In this document: one piece after another, positions 9,401-18,182 of the stretch | Numbering within the stretch: the stretch's first letter is position 1 | How the letters are laid out: the number at the start of each line of letters is the position of its first letter | From: Polyangia bacterium | Lineage (GTDB): Bacteria; Myxococcota_A; Polyangia; Nannocystales; Nannocystaceae | NCBI GenBank assembly: GCA_030424595.1 | Contig: JAUHWG010000018.1 | Location: 1-64,000 of the forward strand | DNA: 64,000 bases | Direction of reading: 5' to 3' | Position numbers and translations under genes: made by a program | Notes under the pieces: model-generated | The model's database searches: none | The model's input: only the letters and a program-made list of their open reading frames with translations | Told to the model about the DNA's origin: nothing

Positions 9401-11665
9401 CTTGGCCTTGGCGCCGGCGTCGAGGTTGAGGCGGGCGAGGTCGCGTCGCTCCTCCGGGTCGCGGAGTTCGCTGCTGCCGCGGTTGAGGTGATCGACCGCG
9501 TCGACCAGGGTGTTGCGCTCGTGCGAGCGCCTCTTGCCGAGGAGGTGGCGGCCGATCGCGAGGTGGAGGGCGGGCGCCTCCTCTGGCCGGATCTGGGAGT
9601 AGGCCGCCTGTCGCACCCGGTCGTGGAGGAAGCGCAGGCGGATGTTCTGGAGGTCATCGCCGCTGTGGAGCAGGAGGCGGTAGCTCGCGTCGAGGGCGAC
9701 GACGAGGCCGCTCTCGATCGGCTCCCAGAGCGCCCGCGCGACCGCGGAGCGCGGGCTGCCGACGACCGCCGCGACGGCCCAGAGATCGAAGGAGACGCCG
9801 ATGCAGGCCGCGACCTTGAGCGCCTGCCTCGCCGCTGGCGTGAGCCGCTGGACCCGGTCGAGCATCAGCGCGGTGATGTCCTCGGGGATCCTGGCCGCGC
9901 GCAGCTCGGCGACGCTCCAGGTCCAGCGCTGCTGCGCCGGGTCGAAGCGGAGGAGCTGCTCGGCGTGGATCAGGCGGAGGAACTCGCGGACGAAGAGGGG
10001 GTTCCCCTCGGTGCGCTTGTAGACCTCGCGGATGAGCTCGGCGACAGAGCCCGGATCGGTGGCCAGGGCGTCGGCGACCATCGTCCCCACGTCGCCCTCG
10101 CTGAGCGGCTGGAGGGCGATCTTCTCGAGGCGGGTGGCGGACGCTTCGATCGCGTCGATGGCCGCCAGGAGGGGGTGGCCGGCCTCGACCTCGTGATCTC
10201 GGTAGGCGCCGATGACGAGGACGTTCTTGAGCTCGGGATCGGTGACGAGCGCCTTCAGGAGGCCGATCGTGGCGATGTCCGCCCATTGGAGGTCGTCGAG
10301 GAAGAGGACCAGGGGGTGGTCGTCGCGGGCGAAGACGCTGAAGAAGCGGAGCACCGCGAGGTGGAGGCGGTTTTGCGCCTCCGCAGAGCTCCCCGCCGGG
10401 GCCGCCTGCGAGGCCGCCTCGTCGCCGATGATGAGGCCGAGCTCGGGGACCGTCTCGACCAAGACCGCGACCTGGGAGCCGAGCGCGTCGAGGATCCTCC
10501 GCCGCCACTGGAGCACCTCCGCGTCGCTGCTCGCGAGGACCAGATCGACGAGCTGATGCATCGTCTGGAGCAGCGTGGCGAAGGGGGCGTTGCGGTTGAA
10601 CTGGTCGAACTTGCCGGTGATGAAGCTGCCGCGCTTCGCCACCATCGGCCGGTGGACCTCGTGGACCAGCGCCGACTTGCCGGTGCCCGAGAAGCCGGAG
10701 ATGAGGACGAGCGCGCGCGAGCCCGCGGCCGCGTGGGCGAAGGCGTCGAAGAGCTGTCGCCGCTCCCTGTCGCGGCCGACGATCGCGAGGGGCAGGCGGA
10801 ACTCGGCGGAGCGGTGCTGCTCTCCGGGGGTGAAGCGGGGGATCCCGGAGGGGAGCGCCTCGCGGAGGAGGAGGAGGTCGGCGAGGAGCGAGCGGGCGCT
10901 GCGGTAGCGATCGTCCGGGCTCTTCGCCATCAACTTCGCGACGACCTGCGTGAGCTCGGGGCCGATCGTGGGGTCGATCGCCGAGAGCGGCGGCGGCTCG
11001 CGGGCGATGTGGGCGTGGACCAGCTCCATCGGGTCGGTCTGGCTGAAGGGACGCCGACCCGCGAGGAGCTCGAAGAAGGTGACGCCGAGGGCGTAGAGGT
11101 CGGCGCGGGCGTCGATCCCCTGGCCTATCCGCCCCGTCTGCTCGGGGGCCATGTAGGCGAGGGTCCCCATCAGTCGTTCGGGCCGCTCGAGGGCGGCCGC
11201 CTCGGCGCTGAGCACCGAGGCGATCGCGAAGTCGGTGAGCTTCACCTGCCCGGTCGACGGGTTGATGATGATGTTGTGGGGCTTGATGTCCTTGTGGATC
11301 ACCCCGCGCTCGTGGACGAGCGCCAGCGTCTCGCAGATCTGGATGGCGACGCTGTAGAAGGTCTGGAGGCCGACCTTGCCGGGGAAGGCCTTGGCCAGCG
11401 ACACGCCGCCGAAGTCCTCGAAGAGGAGGATGGTCTGGGCGCCGTGCTCCTCGAGCCCGAGGGCCTCGACGACGCCTTCACACTTGGCCAGCGAGGCGAC
11501 GTAGTACTCGTGCCGGAGCTCCGCGATCCGCGAGTGGGAGAGGGCGTCAGTCTGCGGGATCTTGACGATCACCTGGCGACCGTCGCTGCTCCGGGTGACC
11601 CTGCGGACCTCTGATTTGACCCCCTCGTGGAGAACCTCGCGGGTCACATAGCCGGCGGGAGCCAT
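6470..11665 (-). CDS. Trifunctional Ser/Thr kinase - ATPase - sensor histidine kinase
   Basis: This 1731-residue signalling protein combines several domains. Residues 1-265 form a Ser/Thr kinase with VIHKDIKPHN as catalytic loop (HKD) and LTDFA in place of DFG. An AAA/STAND-type ATPase follows with Walker A GFSGTGKSA near 323-331 and Walker B LVLFLDDLQWAD. A long helical repeat region runs to about 1300. A GAF domain spans roughly 1325-1480, and a histidine kinase holds SHELRTP near 1509 (phosphorylated His about 1510), an N box LLGNILGNA, and G boxes DTGIGM and GMGLGLA. This order matches the HstK-like family of cyanobacteria and myxobacteria. I start it at ATG 11665, because open frame further upstream overlaps another gene. 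No response regulator is adjacent. Confidence 0.92.
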   Translation of the reverse strand: MAPAGYVTREVLHEGVKSEVRRVTRSSDGRQVIVKIPQTDALSHSRIAELRHEYYVASLAKCEGVVEALGLEEHGAQTILLFEDFGGVSLAKAFPGKVGLQTFYSVAIQICETLALVHERGVIHKDIKPHNIIINPSTGQVKLTDFAIASVLSAEAAALERPERLMGTLAYMAPEQTGRIGQGIDARADLYALGVTFFELLAGRRPFSQTDPMELVHAHIAREPPPLSAIDPTIGPELTQVVAKLMAKSPDDRYRSARSLLADLLLLREALPSGIPRFTPGEQHRSAEFRLPLAIVGRDRERRQLFDAFAHAAAGSRALVLISGFSGTGKSALVHEVHRPMVAKRGSFITGKFDQFNRNAPFATLLQTMHQLVDLVLASSDAEVLQWRRRILDALGSQVAVLVETVPELGLIIGDEAASQAAPAGSSAEAQNRLHLAVLRFFSVFARDDHPLVLFLDDLQWADIATIGLLKALVTDPELKNVLVIGAYRDHEVEAGHPLLAAIDAIEASATRLEKIALQPLSEGDVGTMVADALATDPGSVAELIREVYKRTEGNPLFVREFLRLIHAEQLLRFDPAQQRWTWSVAELRAARIPEDITALMLDRVQRLTPAARQALKVAACIGVSFDLWAVAAVVGSPRSAVARALWEPIESGLVVALDASYRLLLHSGDDLQNIRLRFLHDRVRQAAYSQIRPEEAPALHLAIGRHLLGKRRSHERNTLVDAVDHLNRGSSELRDPEERRDLARLNLDAGAKAKTATAYDAAANFYRAGTELLADDAWEAEYPLAYGLYLGLAECESLSGDVEHAEQTFAVLSERATSRLDALTVHSLRVGLHVKIGRSERAIEIGVEALRLVGIDVPAGQEALREAAKAEEQALSARLGESSIGDLIELPPAEDPEIQAVIKVMTDLMAPTQLTQQALFEYLCLRQINLSLEHGHALASPYGYLVYAFYLTTSADAPRQAYELGEAAIKINERLHDDEQVARLDFVFGSILHNFRPLPEALERFDRARLYGLESGDYIFVSYACSHAAIAQFGRGLPLDSQAVTVAEHLKLMQRTRVASSTAALVVVRQTLDALRGETQGAASLSSEDYDEEAAFASYERDRLGFATLWYCIAKLALAYLHRDDVAALRWLDAAESRQLNSSWYLTTELIYFGALLLARALRSADEAAGPPLRARLDRYRESYAKLAAKCPENFSAKRTLIDAEIAATDGDYRAAFAGYEAAITAARADVSLFGEALARELAGRYYVACGQSTLAAGVLADAEAVYRRWGASAKADGLIADFGALFRSSTVRAKVRGKGGVDNTEASIVTATSIDPRLDFSSAIKAAEAFSSEIDLSRLFKKVMNVLVENAGAERGVLALHDDDALTLAATYEVGEGVILCQGERLRSVVAPSRVLRNTFRTGRVLLSEDVIEQPGFAGEPYLDEHSPLSLLSMPVAYQGKRIGVLYLENRQIWGVFSHYRLEMLRLLCAQLAIAIENSRMFTELSQARRTAEESSLAKSRFMLNMSHELRTPLNGIIGVSEMLAEDAEDDGDEDTAEQLNSVTSAGRHLLGIITDVLDITQLESGRLVLDVAPFALGPLLEELMEQHSAAAERASATMTLDIDRPLPEVANDRAKLSQLLGNILGNAIRFSEGGDITLRARCEGGLLRIDIRDTGIGMSKRQAQQVFESFKQADDSPTREYGGMGLGLAIARQLALLMGGSISLVSELGQGSTFTVEVPAQVSVPPSA

Positions 11666-11815
11666 CGCGAGGATGATACACCGCGAACGTGTAGGGCGCC
11701 CCTGAGTCACCGTTTGCGGCGTCGTGTGAACGTCTGCATGGCGCCCGAAATACACCCTCGACTCGGGACTTGGGCACGTGCTTGGATGTCGCAGGTAGGG
11801 AGGTTTGACGAGGGG

Positions 11816-12526
11816 ATGGACGACTCGGGATCCAGCGATCGAGGCGGCTGGTACTTCGCGTACGGCAGCAACCTCGAGCCGGAGAAGCTGCGAATTCGAG
11901 CGGACCTGGAGATCCTCGAGGAGGCTTGCGCGGTCGTCGAGGGGTGGGGGTTGTGCTTCGACATGCCGGGGATTCCGCCCGCCGAGCCGTCGATGGCGAA
12001 CCTGTTCGAGGAGCCAGGTAAAACGGTCCACGGTGCGGTCATTCGGCTCTCGGATGAGGACTTCCAGGCGCTCGCGCGCAGCGAGGGGGGCGATCGCTTC
12101 TATCGGCAGGTGGAGCTCGAGGCGACGACCTACGATCACCGGCGCATCCGAGCGTTCGCGTTCGTCGGGATCACCGGCGTCCGCCTGCGCCGCGCCCGTC
12201 CGCCCTCGCGCCGCTACCTCGGGCTCATCCGCTCCGGGGCGCGGGCTCGGGGGCTCGACCCGGACTACTGCGAACGCCTCGATCAACTGCCGACGGCGCC
12301 CGCGTCAGCGCTCGCGCGGCAGCTCTCGACGCTGGTGCTCGAGGTCTACACCTGCGCCGCCAAGACCCGCTTGGGCGACCCGGCGAGCCACTACCTGCGG
12401 CTCCTCCAGCGCTCGGATGAGCTGCCGGTGGTGCCGAGGGCGGTGATCCAGACCGGTCTCCTGGCGCCCGTCGTGATCCTCGGCGCGGTCCTCCGCTCGT
12501 TCGGCCGCCTCCGCGAGAGGTTGTGA
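11816..12526 (+). CDS. Gamma-glutamylcyclotransferase-like protein
   Basis: This 236-residue protein opens with GGWYFAYGSNLEPEKL, the YGSN substrate loop of the gamma-glutamylcyclotransferase/AIG2 fold. MANLFEEPGKTVHGAVIRLSDEDF and ARSEGG (the conserved acid position) follow, and FVGITGVRLRRARPPSRRYL fits the later strands. The family releases 5-oxoproline from gamma-glutamyl peptides. The last 80 residues are helical and hydrophobic near the end, longer than a minimal GGCT. I chose ATG 11816; ATG 11786 is in frame and possible. It is transcribed divergently from the big kinase. Confidence 0.8.
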   Translation: MDDSGSSDRGGWYFAYGSNLEPEKLRIRADLEILEEACAVVEGWGLCFDMPGIPPAEPSMANLFEEPGKTVHGAVIRLSDEDFQALARSEGGDRFYRQVELEATTYDHRRIRAFAFVGITGVRLRRARPPSRRYLGLIRSGARARGLDPDYCERLDQLPTAPASALARQLSTLVLEVYTCAAKTRLGDPASHYLRLLQRSDELPVVPRAVIQTGLLAPVVILGAVLRSFGRLRERL

Positions 12527-12605
12527 TCGTGCGCGGTGCGCAGGGGCGAGGCGGACGCGGGCGTGAAGGGGCTCCGCGGGAGGGGTCGGGCGCGGCCTGC
12601 CGGCG

Positions 12606-13232
12606 TCAGCGGAAGGGATCGCGGCTGCGGTCGAGGAGCCCCGCCTCAAAGCGGTCGAGGAGGTCGAGGGCGCGCTCGCGGAGGTCGGGTCGATCGTAGA
12701 AGCTCGCGATCTCCTCGCGCAGGCGGTGGCCGTCGATGTGGTGATCGCGGAGGAGGTCCCGGTTGGGTCCTTCGACCTCGGCGATGCAGGTGACCCAGGC
12801 GAAGAGCTGGCGGAGTAGATCGGCGCGGTCGATGTCGCGATCGCGGAGGGACTCGCGGCTCGTGCGGGTGTCGAGCAGGAGGCGGCGAAGCTGGGGGCTG
12901 AGGGTCCAGTAGGAGTCGGGGAGGAGGGCCGTCGCCGAGAGATCGGGGGGGCGCATGCGGGCGCTCAGGCTCTGGTAGAGCGCAGCCCAGCCGCGGGCGA
13001 CCAGCCACGCGGTGCCGGCCATGACGACGATCGGCAGGAACTCCCCGTGGGCGAGGAGCGAGGCGATCGCGACGATCACACCGACGAGCCAGGCGGCCGA
13101 GGTCGCGGAGAGGAGGACGATCCCGGCGACCGCGGCGACGGCGAAGGAGGGGGTGATCTTCCGCGGCGAGGTCAGCTCCAGCTCGACCTCGCGGACGACG
13201 AGCTCGCCGCCGGTCTCCAGCTCCGCCATCAT
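12606..13232 (-). CDS. Membrane protein of unknown function, two TM segments
   Basis: About 208 residues. Two closely spaced hydrophobic segments (FAVAAVAGIVLLSATSAAWL and a following stretch ending IVVMAGTAWLVA) lie at roughly 30-80. A cytosolic-looking charged C-terminal half rich in Arg, Asp and Leu follows. I recognise no family. ATG 13232 (followed by a second ATG) is preferred to GTG 13262, but neither has a clear ribosome site. It stands alone, convergent with the GGCT-like gene. Confidence 0.65.
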   Translation of the reverse strand: MMAELETGGELVVREVELELTSPRKITPSFAVAAVAGIVLLSATSAAWLVGVIVAIASLLAHGEFLPIVVMAGTAWLVARGWAALYQSLSARMRPPDLSATALLPDSYWTLSPQLRRLLLDTRTSRESLRDRDIDRADLLRQLFAWVTCIAEVEGPNRDLLRDHHIDGHRLREEIASFYDRPDLRERALDLLDRFEAGLLDRSRDPFR

Positions 13233-13322
13233 CGCCGAGGGTAGCGCGGAACGGGGGGGCACGCGGGTTCAGGCGAGGAGGCGCTCGCTGGGCGGGGGCG
13301 CGCCTGCGCGTGGGAGGTCCGC

Positions 13323-13541
13323 TACTCGGGCGACGACCGGCGCCGCCGACGGGAGAGCAGGCTGAGGAGCAGGAAGAGGGCGAAGATGCCGAGCCCGCGG
13401 GTCGCAGCGGCCGGATCCTGACGGGCCACGCTCGCGCCGACGGAGAGGTAGGCGGCGATGAAGAGGAGCGGGATCCAGGGGTAGAGGCGGAGTTTGTAGA
13501 CGCCCGAGCTGTCGACGTCGCGGCGCCCCGGAGGGGAGGAG
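13323..13541 (-). pseudogene. C-terminal relic of an APC-family amino-acid permease
   Basis: Directly after the stop of the copper-monooxygenase gene, and in the same frame, the minus strand reads about 70 codons without a plausible start. The peptide includes VYKLRLYPWIPLLFIAAYLS, then DPAAATRGLGIFALFLLL and a final RRRRRSSPE. This is the pattern of the last membrane segments of amino-acid permeases (vplYPwtPllF followed by dP..A..Gl). No upstream permease sequence is present. It looks like the surviving 3' end of a gene whose front was deleted or replaced. Confidence 0.6.
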
Positions 13542-13543
13542 CG

Positions 13544-15178
13544 TCAATTGTCGAGCGCGCCCGCTTCGATCCAGAGGCGGAGGGCGGCGACGAAGCCCGT
13601 CGAGGGCAGGGTCGGCGCGTTCAAGGGCATGTGGGCGACGATCGTCCCTTGCGCGTCGGTGGGCTCGCACTCCGAGACCAGGCGGTAGAGCCAGCTCGCG
13701 CTCGGATCTCCAGGGGTGATCAGGGGCATGCCGGCGTCGGCGCTGACCTGATGGCCGAGGAGGGTCGCGTGGAGATCCGCCGCGCGGAGGTCGAGCCCCC
13801 CAGCGGCGCCCGAGGGGCCGAGGGCGTGGCAGGCGTTGAACGAGCAGCCGGGGAGGATGAACGCGTCGCGCAAGGCGCTCAAGGTCGGCTCGATCGTCGG
13901 CTCCGCGAGGGGCGGGGCGTCGACGCAGGGCTTGACCGGCGGAAGATCGCTGTCTCCGGGGCCAGGCGGCGGGACGTAGAGGGGACCCTCCTTCTCCGCC
14001 GCCTCCGGCATGCTGTAGGAGGCGGTCTTCGGCACCGTCAGGATGCCGCAGGGGCCCTCCATGATCACGCGATCGTCGACGATGTCGACCGCCTTGGAGC
14101 CGCCGGAGACGACGCCGTCGAGGAGGGCGTGGGCGTCGGCGAAGCCGAGGAAGGTGCACATCTCCTGATCGCCGACGCCGTAGCCGACGTCGTCGTCGGT
14201 CCAGTTGTTGTAGCCGCAGCCGAAGCGAAAGCCGTCCGCGCCGCTCATGTCGATCGGCGGATCGTAGACCTGGCCGTTGGCGTCGCCGTTGAAGCCGCTC
14301 AGCTCGTAGATCCGCTCGCCGTCTCGCTCGCCGCCGACGATGTCGACGAAGAAGTGATCGCCGAGATAGTGGTAGTGGGGGAGCCCGTAGTAGAGCTTGA
14401 GGTCGAAGGGGTGGCCGCTGAAGTCCGCGTAGGGGGCGGCGAAGTTGCAGGTGGCCTCGTTGCTGCTCAGCTTCTTCGCCGGGATGTCGAGGTCGACGTA
14501 GTTGAGGCGGAAGGGGGAGACGACGACGTCGACGTCGGCGGGGTGGACCAGGTCAAAGCCCATCCGCAGCTCGGAGGCGAGGGGCTCGGAGCTGCCGTTG
14601 AGCAGGTGGGCCTCGGTGATCACCTTGTGCCGCGGAGGGATCTTGACGACCACCCCCTCGGGCAGCGCCTGGGTCTCGTAGCGCGACTGGGTCGACTGGG
14701 CGAAGAGCACCGAGCCGGAGATCACGCCGATGGTCTCGGTGTAGCCGCGATCGCTGCACTTGAAGTAGCCGTCGTCGCCGGGGAAGAGGTCGTCGGGGAC
14801 AATGAACCAGTTGGAGTGGTGAAACCCGCCGTCGTTGCTCAGGTGGACGGTGTTGACGTAGAGGGCCTCCTCGTTGCCGATCGTCCAGGTCGCGCAGCGG
14901 AAGCGCTCCTTGTAGGGGGCGAGGTTGACCTCGCCGAAGCTGTGGACGATGAGCGCCCCCTCGTGGGTCTCTCCCGTGGTCGCGCCCGTCGTCTCGCCTG
15001 TGGTCTCGGTCGCGCCAGCGGTCGTGACCTCGGTCGTCGGCGTGGATGTCGAGCCGGAGGTGGAGGTCGTGCCGCCGGAGTCTGTCGTCGTCGCCGCCGG
15101 CGACGCGCAGGCGGCAAGAGAGGCGGCGAGAGAGGTGGCGAGGAGAGGAGCGCAGGTCCGCGGCGACGGGGTAAACAT
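13544..15178 (-). CDS. Copper type II monooxygenase-like lipoprotein with cytochrome-like C-terminus
   Basis: This 544-residue secreted lipoprotein has lipobox AACAS near residue 24, then a Thr/Ser/Gly linker to about 75. The middle resembles ascorbate-dependent copper type II monooxygenases (PHM/DBM fold). GFHHSNW supplies the CuH-site His pair. LPHYHYLGDHFF gives the HxH pair of the CuM site, and a Cys-rich GCGYNNW block ends in DQEMCTF, matching the Met-ligand motif EMC. The last 120 residues carry GCSFNACHA (CX4CH, haem-c-like), then GGLDLRAADLHATLLG and PGDPSASWLYRLV, as in cytochrome-like domains of planctomycete and myxobacterial lipoproteins. CX4CH is a rarer haem spacing. Substrate unknown. 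Confidence 0.8.
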   Translation of the reverse strand: MFTPSPRTCAPLLATSLAASLAACASPAATTTDSGGTTSTSGSTSTPTTEVTTAGATETTGETTGATTGETHEGALIVHSFGEVNLAPYKERFRCATWTIGNEEALYVNTVHLSNDGGFHHSNWFIVPDDLFPGDDGYFKCSDRGYTETIGVISGSVLFAQSTQSRYETQALPEGVVVKIPPRHKVITEAHLLNGSSEPLASELRMGFDLVHPADVDVVVSPFRLNYVDLDIPAKKLSSNEATCNFAAPYADFSGHPFDLKLYYGLPHYHYLGDHFFVDIVGGERDGERIYELSGFNGDANGQVYDPPIDMSGADGFRFGCGYNNWTDDDVGYGVGDQEMCTFLGFADAHALLDGVVSGGSKAVDIVDDRVIMEGPCGILTVPKTASYSMPEAAEKEGPLYVPPPGPGDSDLPPVKPCVDAPPLAEPTIEPTLSALRDAFILPGCSFNACHALGPSGAAGGLDLRAADLHATLLGHQVSADAGMPLITPGDPSASWLYRLVSECEPTDAQGTIVAHMPLNAPTLPSTGFVAALRLWIEAGALDN

Positions 15179-15341
15179 GGCGGTTGGGTCAGCCTACCAC
15201 CGGCGGGGCCTCCTCCCGGGGCCAAGGGGGATCCACGGCGGTAGCGAGGCCGTCGTCTCCGCCCTCTCCGGGCCTCCAGGGGGCGGACCCGCGCGGCGCG
15301 TGCATCCCAGGGCTGCGGGTGGTACGACCGCGGCGAGAGCC

Positions 15342-16214
15342 ATGCGCTACGAAGGCAAGATCTACCGCCCGCCCTCTGAGGCCGACTCCTACATCCTCCA
15401 GGCGACCATCGGCTGCTCGTGGAACCACTGCACCTACTGCGACATGTATCGCGACAAGGAGTACCGGGTCCGCGATCTCGAGGCGACGATGGAGGACCTG
15501 CGGGCGGCGGCGACCGGCTACCGCGGCCGGATAGACAAGGTCTTCGTCGCCGACGGGGACGCGCTGGGGATGCCGATGGAGCATTGGCGGCCGATCCTCG
15601 CGGAGGCGGCGGAGCGGATCCCGGGGCTGCGTCGGGTCTCCTGCTATGCGACCGCGAAGAACATCCTGGAGCGCAGCGAGGCCGAGCTGCGGGAGCTGCG
15701 GGAGGCGGGCCTCTCGCTCCTCTACATCGGCCCCGAGTCCGGTGACGACGTCACGCTCAAGCGGATCGCCAAGGGCTCGACCCACGCGGAGCACGTCGAG
15801 GCGGCGCAGCGGGTCCACGCCGTCGGCATGAAGATCTCGGTGATCGTTCTCCTGGGGGTCGGCGGGACCGAGCGCTCGAACGAGCACGCCGAGGGGACGG
15901 GTGACCTGATCACGGCGATGGATCCCGAGTTTCTCGGCGCCCTGACGACGACGGTCGTGCCGACGACGCCGCTGGCGACCCTCAGCGCCCGCGGCCGCTT
16001 TGAGCTGCCGACGGTGCCGGAGATGCTCGGCGAGCTGCGGACGATCGTCGACCGGGCGCGGCCGACCAACGCGCTCTTTCGGACCAACCACGCGTCGAAC
16101 TATCTCCCCCTGGGCGGACGTCTTCCGGTCGATCGCGAGCGGATCGTCAGCACCATCGACGCCGCCCTCTCGGGGGCGATCCGCCTCCGTCCGGAGTGGT
16201 CGCGGGGGCTCTGA
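15342..16214 (+). CDS. Radical SAM protein
   Basis: This 290-residue protein has the motif GCSWNHCTYCDMY with C25, C30 and C33. The CX4CX2C spacing is typical of one COG1032-like radical SAM group rather than the common CX3CX2C. Later blocks VFVADGDALGMP, LYIGPESGDD and VIVLLGVGGTE fit the TIM-barrel strands of the fold. ATG 15342 begins just before the RPPSEADSYILQATIGC block that starts this group. Earlier in-frame codons overlap the divergent lipoprotein gene and are rejected. There is no B12-binding domain. Its substrate is unknown and the neighbours give no clue. Confidence 0.9.
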   Translation: MRYEGKIYRPPSEADSYILQATIGCSWNHCTYCDMYRDKEYRVRDLEATMEDLRAAATGYRGRIDKVFVADGDALGMPMEHWRPILAEAAERIPGLRRVSCYATAKNILERSEAELRELREAGLSLLYIGPESGDDVTLKRIAKGSTHAEHVEAAQRVHAVGMKISVIVLLGVGGTERSNEHAEGTGDLITAMDPEFLGALTTTVVPTTPLATLSARGRFELPTVPEMLGELRTIVDRARPTNALFRTNHASNYLPLGGRLPVDRERIVSTIDAALSGAIRLRPEWSRGL

Positions 16215-16277
16215 GGCGCTCGTCTCCGAGCAGCCCCGCGCGAGGCCGTCGGGGATGCGTGGTAGCGTCGACGGGTC

Positions 16278-18146
16278 TTGATCGCCCGCGTAGATCCAGC
16301 CCCACGACTCCTCCCCCTCGTCGGCGCGCTCGCGTTGGCCTCGTGGGGCTGCACCGCATCGTCCGCGCCTGAGAGGTCGGAGCTCTCCGAGGAGAACGGC
16401 GCGAGGCCGGGTCCGCAGGCGGTAGGCGAAGGCGAGGCGGATGGCGAACTCACAGCGCGCGAGGATCCAGCGCCGGCGAAGGCGTCCGACGATGGGCGCG
16501 CCTTGCCCCCCGAGGGGGCAGAGGACGGGAAGGACCCGCCTGCCGCGCTCCCCCCTGGTCCTGCGCTAGCCCCCGCGGGGGGCAGCTCTCCGGCGGAGGT
16601 GCGCGCCGCGGGCAAGTGCGCGGACGAGGGGACCCGGGCGGTGCTCGCCCGCGCCGATCAGCTCCTGGGCTTTCCCGAGGTCGCGAAGGCCGTCGCGGCG
16701 CTCGTCGACGGCGACCTCCTCTGGCTCTGCGATGGCGGGCATACCAGCGAGGAGGGCCTGCTCGTCGAGGGCAAGCGCGACGTCACCATCGCCGGCGGGG
16801 CCGCGCTCCTCATCGGCCACGGCCCGGCGCCAGCGCTCGAGGTTCGAGGCGGCGAGCGGATCCTCCTCCGCGGCCTCCGCCTCGGCCTCGAGACCTACGG
16901 CGATGAGCCGGTCGACACCCTGCGCCTGGCGGGTGTCCGCGGCGTGGCGGTCGAGGGGTGTTCGGTCGAGAGCAACGTCGGGACCGCCCTCTCGCTCGTC
17001 GACGTGGTCGCCGCGGAGATCCGGGGCTCGCGGCTCGTCGGCTCGCGGCTCGGCGCCTCCGCAGAGAAGAGCGAGGTCACCTTCTCGGGGAGCCGCTTCG
17101 CCGGCAACGCGGAGAACCTCGGCGGCGAGCTTGCGGGGCTCAAGTCGGGGGCCCTCGGCGAGGGCAATCGAATCTCGCGGGCGCGCAAGGCTAGCTTTGG
17201 CGCGCGAGGACGGCGGGCGCCGAAGCTCGCCCCGGAGGATCGCGTCGACCTCGCGGCGGCGTTCCCCAAGGATCGGACCCTTCCTGTGATCACCTGGAAG
17301 GATGGCAAGCGCTATGCAGTGCTCCACACCGAGCTGATGCCGGAGAAGTTGCCGACACACCCGAGCTGCGAGGTCGACGAGGATAGCCTGAGCTTCGTCT
17401 GCAGCGAGCCTATCCCGCTCAAGGGAGCGCCCCCCGACGGGCTAAAGCCCGGGGACTGGGCGGGGCTCACGGCGATCACAAAGACAGGACCCTGCGCGCT
17501 CGTGGTCGGCGCGCCGGTGTCGCTCGAGACCTCAGGGTGCGAGTCGAGCATGACCCTCGCCTTGCCGATCTCCGGCTGTGAGGACTACGCGCCGTTGGTC
17601 ACCGGAGGGGCGCCGCCGGCTGAGCTGCGCTGGGCGCCCAAGGTGGAGGTCGTCGGCGATCTCGGGCCGAAGGGGCTGCCGACGGCGCTGCGGCCGTGGA
17701 TCGTCCAGGAGCTGCAGGAGACCCTCGTCGACCTCGAGGTGCTGGAGGCGATGGAGCCGATGACGAAGGGCAACTCAGGCATCGCCGAGCTCGGCGTCGA
17801 GCTGGCGAAGGAGCGCTGGCAGACCCGCATGGCAGGCTTTCAGATCGAACTCTCCCAGTGTGACTCGTGGGTGCCGACCTTCGTCGAGAACGTGATGATC
17901 GCGGGCGAGGAGCCGCCGCGGAAGGTCAAGGTGCCCGGCGACGTCGCGACTGCTTGGATCGGGGCGCTCGACTTCAAGGGTCGCCTGGTCGCCTTCGTCA
18001 CCCGCGGAGAGACCGACACAGGCCTCGTCGCTCGGCAGTCGGGGGGCAGCTTTCGCTCCCTCCGCGACCTCCAGCACTGGGCGGAGAACGAGGAGTGCTT
18101 CGCCGGGAGCGGACCGCTCAGCTTTGGAGAGCTCTGCGGCCCCTGA
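16278..18146 (+). CDS. Beta-helix lipoprotein of unknown function
   Basis: This 622-residue protein starts at TTG. A signal peptide ends in the lipobox ASWGC near residue 25. An acidic, Pro/Ala-rich linker runs to about 110. Residues 110-330 look like a right-handed parallel beta-helix, with repeating short strands such as VLLVEGKRDVTIAGGAAL, LRLAGVRGVAVEGCSV and EIRGSRLVGSRLG. The C-terminal 300 residues are Cys-containing and unrecognised. Beta-helix lipoproteins often bind or modify polysaccharide, but no catalytic residues can be assigned. It is convergent with the rhodanese gene. Confidence 0.75.
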   Translation: MIARVDPAPRLLPLVGALALASWGCTASSAPERSELSEENGARPGPQAVGEGEADGELTAREDPAPAKASDDGRALPPEGAEDGKDPPAALPPGPALAPAGGSSPAEVRAAGKCADEGTRAVLARADQLLGFPEVAKAVAALVDGDLLWLCDGGHTSEEGLLVEGKRDVTIAGGAALLIGHGPAPALEVRGGERILLRGLRLGLETYGDEPVDTLRLAGVRGVAVEGCSVESNVGTALSLVDVVAAEIRGSRLVGSRLGASAEKSEVTFSGSRFAGNAENLGGELAGLKSGALGEGNRISRARKASFGARGRRAPKLAPEDRVDLAAAFPKDRTLPVITWKDGKRYAVLHTELMPEKLPTHPSCEVDEDSLSFVCSEPIPLKGAPPDGLKPGDWAGLTAITKTGPCALVVGAPVSLETSGCESSMTLALPISGCEDYAPLVTGGAPPAELRWAPKVEVVGDLGPKGLPTALRPWIVQELQETLVDLEVLEAMEPMTKGNSGIAELGVELAKERWQTRMAGFQIELSQCDSWVPTFVENVMIAGEEPPRKVKVPGDVATAWIGALDFKGRLVAFVTRGETDTGLVARQSGGSFRSLRDLQHWAENEECFAGSGPLSFGELCGP

Positions 18147-18182
18147 GCCGTCGAGCCCCAGGCTCCGCCCCTCGCGAATCAC

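Noticed and set aside
7013-11614. Very long open frames on the plus strand (for example 7013-9028 and 9164-11614)
   Set aside because: They are antisense to the kinase/ATPase/histidine kinase gene and consist of Arg/Ala/Glu/Gly-rich sequence without motifs, a by-product of high GC codon bias.
11666-12286. N-terminal extension of the 1731-residue kinase
   Set aside because: The extra sequence overlaps the plus-strand GGCT-like gene and has no kinase homology; the family begins at about ATG 11665.
14925-15341. N-terminal extension of the radical SAM protein
   Set aside because: The frame is antisense to the monooxygenase lipoprotein linker. The conserved block begins just after ATG 15342.
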